From Undibacterium piscinae (GTDB lineage Bacteria; Pseudomonadota; Gammaproteobacteria; Burkholderiales; Burkholderiaceae_D): DNA of 64,000 nt. The position numbers were made by a program, and so were the translations under genes. Below, piece by piece: positions 46,500 through 55,166 of this stretch (its first letter is position 1; each line of letters begins with the position of its first letter). Location of the stretch: the NCBI GenBank assembly GCA_003970805.2, contig CP051152.1:2976001-3040000 (forward strand), in the 5' to 3' direction. Below the pieces are notes generated by a model, which saw nothing but the letters and a program-made list of their open reading frames with translations, had not been told where the DNA came from and made no database searches.

Positions 46500-48104
46500 T
46501 CATTTTTCGCAGCAGATCTGGCTGGAAGTTCTGGAGCGGTAGTCGGTAATGAACTGGTCAAAATCGCCGGTCTGCGAGTTCTCCATCTGTTCCTGCTCTG
46601 CCAGCGATGCCTGCGCCAGAACCCGGAAGTAATCCGTCTCGGCCTCGCTAGGCGGGCGCGCCCTGAACTGCTCTGCCAGTAATTTGCTTTGCTTTAAGGC
46701 GAAGGCGGCGAAGGAACCAGCTTCGGCGCGTATCGCTTCGAGCACGTGGGCTGACGGGGTTTTTGCCGGATCAAGCAGCTTTTCCGACTGCGTCTGCATA
46801 CTCTGGGCGTGTACCTGATCGCCGCGCTGCTTGTCTAGCAGCGCCGCCAGAGGAGCAATTTTCTCCAATAGTTCCAGACCCCATGCCTGCAGGCTGACGT
46901 CTTCTCCGCCGCGCTTCAAATGTAGTCCGGGACGACGACCCTGCTTTACGGTCAGGGCGAAGTTTTCGGTGTTTTCATGTCCTTCCGCATCATTGGTCAG
47001 AGGACTATGGTCGAGTGCGCAGAATAATAGGAAAGCGTCGAGAAAACGCGAAGTTTCCAGGCTGATCCCTAGCGGCTCGAACGGATCAACGTCCATGCAG
47101 CGCACTTCTATGTATTGCACGCCACGCCGGCATAGTGCTTCGACCGGGCGTTCGCCGCTGCGTATCACGCGCTTTGGCCGTATCGTTGCGTAAAATTCAT
47201 TTTCTATCTGCAGCACGCTAGTGTTAATTTGTATCCATTCACCATCACGCTGGGTTCCCATTGCTTCATACGGCGGATAAGCCTGGCGCACTGCACGCGA
47301 CAGGCTGCTCATGTATTCCAGCAAAGTATTGTAAGGCGGTACCAAACCGTCCTGCGCATTGTTTTGATAGCCCAAGTCGCTCATGCGCAGGCTGGTCGCA
47401 TACGGCAAATACAAGGTATCGGCAGACATGCTGTCGAGTTGATGCGGGCGACCGCGCAGGAACTCGGTCGACAAGGCTGGTGAAGCGCCAAACAGATACA
47501 TCAGCAACCAGCTATAGCGATGGAAGTTGCGGATCAGGGCAATATAGCTTTCTGACTGGAATTGTTGGGCGTCACCTGGAGTTTGTTCTGTGGCCTGTAG
47601 TAATTTCCACAGATCTTCGGATAATGAATAGTTGTAATGGATGCCGGCGATACATTGCATGCTTTTGCCGTAACGCAGTGCCAGTCCGCGCCGGTAGACA
47701 TGCTTGATCATCCCTATATGCGAGGTGCCGTACCAGGCAATCGGTATCTCCTCTTCTGACGGCAAATGGCAGGGCATGGATTGGCTCCATAGCATCTGAT
47801 CACCCAGTTCGGTATAGACGAAGCGATGTATGGCGTCTAGCTTGTCGAGTGCGATGGCAATATCGGTTTCGGCAGGCGTGATGAATTCCAGCAATGATTC
47901 CGAGTAATCCGTGGTGATCTGCGGATTGGTCAGGGCCGAACCAAGCGCACGCGGATGCTGTGCGGTGTTCAAGCTGCCGTCACCGTTCACGCGCAAGGTT
48001 TCACGTTCTATGCCGCGTAAGCCGGTTGCTAATAATGGGCGATAGGCTGCGCTGTCTAGCAGTGCGAGTCGGTGGTTTAACAGGTCGCTTACTGGTGTGT
48101 TCAA
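46500..48104 (-). CDS. gshA: Glutamate--cysteine ligase (E. coli type)
   Basis: A 534-residue enzyme catalysing the first step of glutathione synthesis. Family blocks are clear: GLRGIERETLRVNGDGSLN, TTDYSESLLEFITPAETDI (ATP/Mg glutamates), LWSQSMPCHLPSEEEIPIAW and EVRCMDVDPFEPLGI. Length fits the proteobacterial type-1 GshA. It is preceded by AGGGGAT just before the start region, and the upstream 750 bases hold no gene. It appears monocistronic. Confidence 0.95.
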   Translation of the reverse strand: MNTPVSDLLNHRLALLDSAAYRPLLATGLRGIERETLRVNGDGSLNTAQHPRALGSALTNPQITTDYSESLLEFITPAETDIAIALDKLDAIHRFVYTELGDQMLWSQSMPCHLPSEEEIPIAWYGTSHIGMIKHVYRRGLALRYGKSMQCIAGIHYNYSLSEDLWKLLQATEQTPGDAQQFQSESYIALIRNFHRYSWLLMYLFGASPALSTEFLRGRPHQLDSMSADTLYLPYATSLRMSDLGYQNNAQDGLVPPYNTLLEYMSSLSRAVRQAYPPYEAMGTQRDGEWIQINTSVLQIENEFYATIRPKRVIRSGERPVEALCRRGVQYIEVRCMDVDPFEPLGISLETSRFLDAFLLFCALDHSPLTNDAEGHENTENFALTVKQGRRPGLHLKRGGEDVSLQAWGLELLEKIAPLAALLDKQRGDQVHAQSMQTQSEKLLDPAKTPSAHVLEAIRAEAGSFAAFALKQSKLLAEQFRARPPSEAETDYFRVLAQASLAEQEQMENSQTGDFDQFITDYRSRTSSQICCEK

Positions 48105-48123
48105 GGGGATTCCTCAGTGATTT

Positions 48124-48164
48124 GCATGTTGCGACACGGCTGAATGTGGGCAATTTCACGCAAG
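48124..48164 (+). repeat. Direct repeat flanking the 48-kb gap, left copy
   Basis: GCATGTTGCGACACGGCTGA then TGTGGGCAATTTCACGCAAG. The right copy differs at a handful of positions. It overlaps the region just upstream of the gshA start. Confidence 0.7.
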
Positions 48165-48789
48165 GATAGCCGAAAAATAGCTGAATCATTGCCGCGCGAT
48201 AGCATGCGCAGATTTGTTCGTTCCTTTTGAACACAGTGTTGGCGAGTAGTCGGACAATGCTTGATCATGATGTATATCCGTTCAATTGTGAGCGATGGCA
48301 GCTTACTTCCTGATTGCGGTAACTCGTAGGTGGCAAACGCGAAGCTCGTTCGCCGATCTCAGCGACATGTTGCGCTCCATCTGAGCTTACACCCGTTCAA
48401 GCTGCAGAACCATGTGTCCAGGGTGCTCGCATTCTCTCAAGGCGGTAGAAGTTTTCGGTCGCTCATGCGCCTGGTCGATGTGCAATGGCACAAGGAAGCG
48501 TCGACGTTGCAGATACGCTAGCGGCACAGGCTGATGTGTTGCACAGCAATGCAATTGTAATGTGCTGTGCTGCCATTTCTATTGAGGCAATGGTGAGGTA
48601 CGGTAATCTCATTCTGAGCTGCAGAATGCCCAAATGATTCGGATTGTCATCATTTACGCGTCACGCGCTGCCCTGTAGCGCCCCGGGTTCTGTTCAGAAA
48701 GAAACGCGTTTTGGCCTCGCTTCATGATGCCATGCTGTATGTGTGAGCGATGGTTGTATCTGCTGCTTACTAGCAGATCGAATGCTAGA

Positions 48790-48831
48790 GTATGTTGCGA
48801 CACGGCTGTGAGCTGGGCAATTTCGCGCAAG
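48790..48831 (+). repeat. Direct repeat flanking the 48-kb gap, right copy
   Basis: GTATGTTGCGACACGGCTGT then AGCTGGGCAATTTCGCGCAAG, one base longer than the left copy and about 666 bases away in the same orientation. It ends 22 bases before the chemoreceptor stop codon. Confidence 0.7.
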
Positions 48832-48852
48832 CCATGCAGCCTGGGAAGGTCA

Positions 48853-50457
48853 TTAGAAAATGGTCAGAAAGGCCGGTGCGCCGGTTGAAGCGATCATGCT
48901 GTATCCGCTGCCCTGATCGAGCTTAAAGGCAGAAACGGTTTTTGCCAATCCTGCGGCCTGCTCTTCCATGCTTTCCGCTGCCGCCGCCGCTTGTTCTACC
49001 AATGCCGCATTTTGCTGGGTCATTTCATCCATCTGTGTGATGGCGCGATTGACTTCTTCTATTCCGGCACTTTGCTCTTGTCCCGCCGCCGTGATTTCAC
49101 TCATGATGTCGGCGACATGCTTGACTGAACTGACTATCTCATCCATGGTTTTGCCGGCGGCATCGACCAGTTTTGCTCCTGCATCCACTTTTTCTACCGA
49201 GTCACCGATCAGGGTCTTGATTTCTTTTGCCGCGTTGGCACTGCGTTGCGCCAGATTACGCACTTCCGAGGCGACCACGGCAAAGCCACGGCCCTGCTCG
49301 CCAGCCCGCGCCGCTTCCACTGCCGCATTTAATGCCAGGATATTGGTTTGAAAGGCGATGCCATCGATGACGGCAATGATGTCGACGATCTTGCGTGAGC
49401 TATCCTTGATGGAATTCATGGTATGCACCACTTGTCCGACCTCGTGACCGCCTTTTACCGCAAAATCAGACGCTGAAATGACCAGCGTATTAGCCTGTCT
49501 GGCATTGTCGGCGTTATGTTTGACGGTAGCCGTGATTTCTTCCATGGAGCTGGCGGTTTCTTCGAGGGCTCCGGCCTGGGTTTCAGTGCGCGAAGATAAA
49601 TCAGAGTTACCTGCCGAGATCTGCCCCGACGCGGTTGCGATCGCATCTGTCCCTATCCTGACTTCGCTGACGATACGATGCAGGTTGTCGTTCATGTCCT
49701 TGAGAGCGTTGATTAGTTCGCTGATCTCATCGGAGCCCTCAGCTGCGGCTTGAAACGAAAGTTCACCGGCAGCCACGCGTTGTGCAATACCTAATGCATC
49801 GCGCAAAGGGGTGGTAATGCTACGTGTCATGAACAATGAAAAGGCGGCGCCTATCAGCAGCATGACGGCACAAATTGAAAACAAAATGATGCTCAGTCGT
49901 TCGCCGCGTAATTCGGTATCTGCGGCCAGAGCTAGTGCCGCTTTTGCCTGCAGTTCAACGAGCTTATTGATCTCGAGTATGGCTTTCTGTTGTAAGGGAT
50001 CGATTTTGGTGGCGATCAGCTTGACTGCTTCCTCACTATTGAACTCGAGGATCATCTTGTAAGCCGCCTTGTAGGGCTCTTCAGTTTCGCTGTCTAGTGT
50101 ATTGATGGCCGCGATCAGGCTTTTTTCTTCTTCGGAGATACCGCTGGCGATCAACTTGTCACGTGCCTCGATAAAACGGCTGCGGTGATTTTTCGAGATA
50201 AGTTTGAGTTTATCGATTTCGCCTACATCACTTTGTAAGCCGATATTGCGCAAAGCGATACCGCCTTCGAGCAAACTGCTTTTCATGTTTGCAGCAAGAG
50301 CTGATTTGGTATTGCTCAGTTCTAATCCCGCGATCATTTGCCGGCGGTTGCTGGCGCTGAAAAAGCTATCCGCTACCAGTAAGATGATCAGCATGGCGAG
50401 AATAACGCCAAAACCTATCGCCAGACGCGTTCCTATACGTAGTTTACGTAAATTCAT
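48853..50457 (-). CDS. Methyl-accepting chemotaxis protein
   Basis: A 534-residue chemoreceptor: TM1 ([20 protein letters not shown]), a periplasmic four-helix-bundle sensor (residues 33-190), TM2 ([20 protein letters not shown]), HAMP ([20 protein letters not shown]) and a signalling domain with the conserved hairpin [20 protein letters not shown] then [19 protein letters not shown]. Probable methylation helices flank it. No CheR-docking pentapeptide is present at the C-terminus (ends GAPAFLTIF). No che genes are in the window. Confidence 0.94.
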   Translation of the reverse strand: MNLRKLRIGTRLAIGFGVILAMLIILLVADSFFSASNRRQMIAGLELSNTKSALAANMKSSLLEGGIALRNIGLQSDVGEIDKLKLISKNHRSRFIEARDKLIASGISEEEKSLIAAINTLDSETEEPYKAAYKMILEFNSEEAVKLIATKIDPLQQKAILEINKLVELQAKAALALAADTELRGERLSIILFSICAVMLLIGAAFSLFMTRSITTPLRDALGIAQRVAAGELSFQAAAEGSDEISELINALKDMNDNLHRIVSEVRIGTDAIATASGQISAGNSDLSSRTETQAGALEETASSMEEITATVKHNADNARQANTLVISASDFAVKGGHEVGQVVHTMNSIKDSSRKIVDIIAVIDGIAFQTNILALNAAVEAARAGEQGRGFAVVASEVRNLAQRSANAAKEIKTLIGDSVEKVDAGAKLVDAAGKTMDEIVSSVKHVADIMSEITAAGQEQSAGIEEVNRAITQMDEMTQQNAALVEQAAAAAESMEEQAAGLAKTVSAFKLDQGSGYSMIASTGAPAFLTIF

Positions 50458-50909
50458 GCAGGTTCTCCCATCAACAAATAATCTTCATCGAATGAAAACT
50501 GTCGACCGGGGGTCGATAAGCCCTTCGATGTATTTTGGCAACTACGGTAACAGAATTAGGGCAAGATAAAATCTGGTATCACGCACTTATTTTTGAAGAA
50601 ACTTTGGAAAAAATTAAGGCTGTATTTAAGACTGCACATCACTAAATGTCTCTGAACATAATATGACAAAATTACCCATATGCACAGAACAGACTCATGT
50701 TTGTAATCAGATATTTTTAAGATTTTTGGGACACCATTTTCTATGTTCCGAAACATTCACTCGCATTTTTTGGTGCAGTGAATGTTCGCATTTATTTTGA
50801 TTGAACGGGGCCGATGGCATTATTCAGGGGCGCTGCGCAACAAGAAATCCAAAGCGCACAATGGAAGTTCGAAGATAATTATCCATAATCCCTTCCCTTG
50901 GAGTTCGCG
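50458..50909. other. Gene-free region upstream of the chemoreceptor
   Basis: About 450 AT-rich bases between divergent genes. It should contain both promoters. A minus-strand open frame at 50820-51368 is the shadow of the exonuclease gene. No repeat or RNA gene seen. Confidence 0.5.
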
Positions 50910-51416
50910 ATGATGACCGTACCCATCATTATTGATTTCGAAGCCTCCGGCTTTGGTAAGGGAAGTTATCCTATCGAAGTCGGTTTTTCCGGCAGACACG
51001 GAGAAGGCTGGTGTGCCCTGATCCGACCGGAACAAGACTGGCAGCACTGGGATATTGATGCCGCCAAGGTACATCATATTCCGCGTGAAATTTTGGTCGA
51101 ACGTGGCAAGTCTTCCGCCTACGTCGCGGAGCAACTCAATTTTTTTCTGAACGGTTACACCGTCTATACCGATGGCTGGGGCCAGGATTATGTCTGGATG
51201 GCGCGCTTGTTTGATGCGGCCGGCATGGTGCCGCGTTTTAAGCTGGCGGATCTGCGTGGCATCATTAGCGAACAGCAGGAAGAGCGCTGGCATAGCACCA
51301 AAGATCATGTGCTTAAGGAACTCGGTATCGTCAGGCATCGTGCCAGCAGCGATGCCCGGGTTCTGCAACTGACCTGGCTGCGCACCTATGATGCCGGTCG
51401 TAGCGCATTGTGCTGA
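50910..51416 (+). CDS. DnaQ-like 3'-5' exonuclease-fold protein
   Basis: A 168-residue RNase H-like protein. Motif ExoI is IIIDFEASGFGKGSYPIEVG (Asp and Glu metal ligands); DGWGQDYVWMARLFDAAGM fits ExoII (Asp), and HRASSDARVLQL fits ExoIII (His...Asp). Length and motifs suggest a stand-alone exonuclease of the Rnase T/DnaQ superfamily with an unknown nucleic-acid substrate. GGAG lies seven bases before the ATG at 50910, preferred over an upstream TTG. The next gene, a cyclase, follows on the same strand after about 90 bp. Confidence 0.8.
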   Translation: MMTVPIIIDFEASGFGKGSYPIEVGFSGRHGEGWCALIRPEQDWQHWDIDAAKVHHIPREILVERGKSSAYVAEQLNFFLNGYTVYTDGWGQDYVWMARLFDAAGMVPRFKLADLRGIISEQQEERWHSTKDHVLKELGIVRHRASSDARVLQLTWLRTYDAGRSALC

Positions 51417-51509
51417 TGACGCTGATCTCCCGTTTGAGTGTGTCGCTTAGCTGACTTACGCTCGCCATTACTCAATATTTCTTAACAATTATCAGACGGA
51501 GCACCGGCA

Positions 51510-53138
51510 TTGTCTAAGAAAACTGCTGCTACTTGGAGTGACGCCGCTGAGTTGGCCGCACCCCTGATACAGGTCAATATCCTTGCCGATAGCCAGCCGC
51601 TTCAGGCCAGCCAGATGCTGCTCGAGTTGATAGCGGGGGCAGGGGAATATGCCGATGCCTCTTCCTTAGGGGATTTGTATTGTAGATTGGGGAATTGCCG
51701 GGTCATTTTGCATGATCCGGCCGCCATCAGGGATTTTGAAGCTGCGCTAGAGTATGCCGAAAAATCCGGCAAGCTATATTTGAAGGTTGATATATTGCAC
51801 AGTCTGGCGCGTACCTTTATTGCTTTTGGCGATACCAATAGTGCGCTTCAATATTGCGAAAAGGCGATTAATCTCGGGCGAACCCTCGATGATCAGGCCA
51901 TGTTTGCGCAAATCCTGATGACCTTGGGTCTGGCATTTGCGGTTGCCCAGCAGTTTGAACGCAGCATAGAGATTTATGCCGAAGCGGCGGCGCTATGCCG
52001 TGCCCGGGCAGACAAGTTGGGCTTGGCGCGTGTCTTGAATAACTGGGCCGATGTGCTGACAAATTCTTTTGAGGTGAGCCGCGATACCGGTTTTGCTGCC
52101 GATGTGCAGATTCTGGATGAGGCGATTCTATACGGACGACAGGCGCTGGATCTGGCCGAAGAGTGTGAGTCGTTCCGGTTTCAGTTGTTGACGATAGAGA
52201 CGCTGGCACATGCGATGGAAGTTCATGGCATGTATGAGGTGGCATTGGTGGAGCTGGAAGCGGGGATGTCGAAGCTGGGCGGGCATGGCTTTGTCAAGGA
52301 AGAACTGGATATACAGGTGCGTCTTGGCGCCCTGGAACTGCAGCTTAGTCAGGCTGGTCCGGCAGTGATCCGGTTGAGCAAGGCACGCGAACTGGCCTTA
52401 GGCTTGGGCAGTTATCCGCATTTCGCTGATTTGTTGAAAACCTTGTCGACCGCGTATGAGGCTGCCGGTGATTTTGCTAAGGCGCTGGCGGTGTATAAGG
52501 AATGTCATATCGTTACGCTGAAATCCCACGACCAGCAGGCACAGATCAGTGCCCAGATATTTGCCGCAAAACTCGATCTGGATAAATTGCAGAGAGAGAC
52601 CGAGTCGCATAAGTCGCGCGTGAGTCAACTGGAGAACTATAACCGCAGCCTGAATGTGCTGGTAAGGGAAGATAGCCTGACCGGTCTGCCTAACCGGCGT
52701 GCCTTGCAAGAGCACCTGGAGCGGGTGGCGGTCACGCATATAGGTACGATTACCTTTGCGCTACTGGATATCGATCATTTCAAACGGGTTAACGATAATT
52801 TTTCTCACTTGATCGGTGATGAGGTATTGCGTCATTTTGGCCAGTTAATCCGTTCTTGTTTGCGCGCCGGTGATATGGCGGCGCGCATCGGTGGCGAAGA
52901 GTTTGCGCTGGTACTGGAACGCGCCCGCGGTAGTCGTTCGGTCGATGTCTGTGAGCGCATCCGTAAGGCAATACAGAGCTATGACTGGAGCGTGATTGCC
53001 CCCACCTTGCATATTACCGCCAGCTTCGGTATCACCCATGTCAAGGCTAGTGATGACCTGAAGAGCATGATGGAAAGGGCGGACAGCGCGTTATACCGTG
53101 CCAAGCAAGCTGGTCGTAACCGGATAGAGAAGGCCTAG
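51510..53138 (+). CDS. Diguanylate cyclase with N-terminal TPR region
   Basis: A 542-residue soluble protein. Residues 1-365 form TPR-like helical repeats (ADASSLGDLYCRLGNCRVIL, LALGLGSYPHFADLLKTLST), followed by a coiled-coil linker (ETESHKSRVSQLENYNRSLN). The GGDEF domain starts at EDSLTGLPNRRALQ; the active motif is GGEEF at 461-465, with RAGD five residues upstream as an intact product-inhibition I-site. An active cyclase making c-di-GMP is predicted. The TTG start at 51510 is supported by GGAG eight bases before it. No membrane segment; the TPR part probably docks a protein. Next come an orphan binding protein and a Cache kinase. Confidence 0.92.
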   Translation: MSKKTAATWSDAAELAAPLIQVNILADSQPLQASQMLLELIAGAGEYADASSLGDLYCRLGNCRVILHDPAAIRDFEAALEYAEKSGKLYLKVDILHSLARTFIAFGDTNSALQYCEKAINLGRTLDDQAMFAQILMTLGLAFAVAQQFERSIEIYAEAAALCRARADKLGLARVLNNWADVLTNSFEVSRDTGFAADVQILDEAILYGRQALDLAEECESFRFQLLTIETLAHAMEVHGMYEVALVELEAGMSKLGGHGFVKEELDIQVRLGALELQLSQAGPAVIRLSKARELALGLGSYPHFADLLKTLSTAYEAAGDFAKALAVYKECHIVTLKSHDQQAQISAQIFAAKLDLDKLQRETESHKSRVSQLENYNRSLNVLVREDSLTGLPNRRALQEHLERVAVTHIGTITFALLDIDHFKRVNDNFSHLIGDEVLRHFGQLIRSCLRAGDMAARIGGEEFALVLERARGSRSVDVCERIRKAIQSYDWSVIAPTLHITASFGITHVKASDDLKSMMERADSALYRAKQAGRNRIEKA

Positions 53139-53225
53139 CCTGGTTTTGCATCTGGTGTGAAGAGCGCGTTCGGAGTCGCGCATTGAGCGTAACGGAAATT
53201 TCAGCCCGATTAAAGGATGCTAGAG

Positions 53226-54957
53226 ATGAAATTCAGTGTCACCTTTGTCGCCACCATGCTGACTATCAGCTTGTGTGTTCCTGCCCGCGCCGGGATGAGT
53301 GCGGCGGAACGATGGGTGGATAAGGAGTTCCAGCCGTCCTCCCTGAACCGGAAGCAACAGCTGGACGAGATGAAATGGTTTCGCGATAGCGCCGAAAAAT
53401 TAAAAAAGCTCGGCGTTAATGAAATTCGCGTGGTGTCGGAAACCTTAGATACGCATCTGTATGAAGCAAAAACACTGGCTCTGGCTTTTACTGAAATTAC
53501 CGGAATCAAGGTAATACATGAGGTGATACAGGAAGGGGATCTGGTCGAGCGCATGCAAGCTGCCCTGCAATCAGGATCCTCTCCCTATGACGGTTGGGTC
53601 AATGATTCCGATCTGATCGGTACCCATTATCGCTATGGACAGACCGTCGCACTGAGCGACTATATGAGTGGTGACGGTAAAGAGTTTAGCAATCCCGGCC
53701 TCGATCTGAAGGATTTTATAGGCACCAGTTTTACCACCGCACCGGATGGCAAGCTATATCAACTACCAGACCAGCAGTTTGCCAACCTGTACTGGTTTCG
53801 CGCTGACTGGTTTGAGCGCCCTGATTTTCAGGCTCGTTTCAGGGAGAAATACGGATACCCGCTCGGAGTGCCGCAAAACTGGTCTGCCTATGAAGATATT
53901 GCCGATTTTTTTTACTAACGAGATGAAGGAAATCGACGGTAAGACAATATATGGGCATATGGATTATGGCAAGAAAGATCCCTCTCTAGGCTGGCGCTTT
54001 ACCGATGCCTGGCTATCCATGGCGGGAGCTGCTGACAAAGGTATTCCGAATGGTATGCCGGTCGATGAATGGGGCATACGTATCGCTGCCGACAAATGTA
54101 CGCCGGTGGGCGCCTCGGTAGCGCGTGGCGGTGCCACGAATTCGCCAGCGGCTGTATTTGCACTGACTAAATATCTCGAATGGATGAAGAAATACGCACC
54201 GCCGGAGGCGCGGAATCTGACTTTTGGCGATGCCGGTCCGGTTCCGGCGCAGGGACAGATTGCGCAACAGATATTTTGGTATAGCGCATTTACGGCAGGT
54301 GCCACCAAACTAGGTCTGGCGGCCGTCGATCTCGATGGCAAGCCTAAATGGCGCATGGCACCTTCGCCGCACGGCCCGTACTGGAAAGCCGGCATGCAGA
54401 ATGGCTATCAGGATGTCGGCGCCTGGACTTTTTTGAAAAGTACACCGCCCGGCAGAATGGCTGCGGCCTGGTTGTATGCGCAGTTTGTGACTTCCAAGAC
54501 CGTGTCCTTAAAAAAATCCATAGTCGGGCTGACGTTTATCCGGGATTCGGATATTCGCCATGAATATTTCACCCGCAATGCCGCTCAGTTTGGCGGATTG
54601 ATAGAGTTTTACCGTAGCCCGGCGCGTGTGGCATGGACGCCGACTGGTAGTAATGTCCCTGATTACCCAAGGATGGCCGGACTTTGGTGGAAAAATATCG
54701 CGCTTGCCGTCAGCGGAGAAAAAACGCCGCAGGCTGCAATGGATAAGCTGGCCGAAGAAATGGATCAGATGATGCTGAAACTGCGCGAGTCTGGCATGCG
54801 AACCTGCATCCCCAGGATCAACCCGAAAACCGATGCCGCCAAATATCTGAGCGACAAGGGTGCCCCCTGGAAAAAACTCGATAATGAAAAGCCCGCGGGT
54901 GAGACTATCGCTTATGAGAAATTATTGCAGGCATGGCGTGAGGGACGCGTCAGATAG
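53226..54957 (+). CDS. Large periplasmic solute-binding protein (+1 frameshift in T8 run)
   Basis: Two frames join into one ~576-residue family-1 (sugar-type) binding protein: a signal peptide ending CVPARAG, then NEIRVVSETLDTHLYEAKTL and GDLVERMQAALQSGSSPYDG, broken after YEDIADFF at the T8 run 53906-53913. With seven T it continues TNEMKEIDGKTIYGHMDYGK, DAWLSMAGAADKGIPNGMPV and on to the stop at 54957. AAAGGA lies about 8 bases before the ATG at 53226. There is no ABC permease or ATPase in the neighbourhood; instead it lies between a c-di-GMP cyclase and a Cache/PAS kinase, suggesting a sensory rather than a transport role (inference). Confidence 0.82.
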
Positions 54958-55166
54958 GGCACGAAGAGGGGAATTGAGATCGCTACCGGATAGGGTTATA
55001 TAAGGGTATATGTAAGGGAAGGGTATATGTAGTTGATGGACAGTAGCTGATGAATATAGGGGCAGCTTTCACTTTGTTTCTGTAGAATCAATAATGAGTT
55101 TTTTAGTAAACCCTTGTTTGCTCAATAAATAGGCAGAATGACTTAGCAGAAGCAGGAGCGCTTAGT

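Larger units (their letters stand above)
48105..48852. other. Gene-free region bracketed by a 41-bp direct repeat
   Basis: About 750 bases between gshA and the chemoreceptor gene, both on the minus strand. A near-identical direct repeat sits at each end (48124-48164 and 48790-48831): ATGTTGCGACACGGCTG followed by GGGCAATTTC and CGCAAG. A 63-codon frame at 48330-48521 has no convincing protein features. The inside could be the scar of a deleted gene or an excised element. I see no transposase or inverted ends. Confidence 0.55.

Noticed and set aside
48330..48521. 63-codon frame inside the gene-free region at 48 kb
   Set aside because: No ribosome site, no domain and basic, His-rich composition; not enough to call a gene.
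50820..51368. 182-codon minus-strand frame opposite the exonuclease
   Set aside because: The plus strand has a ribosome site and the exonuclease motifs; the minus translation has no family features.
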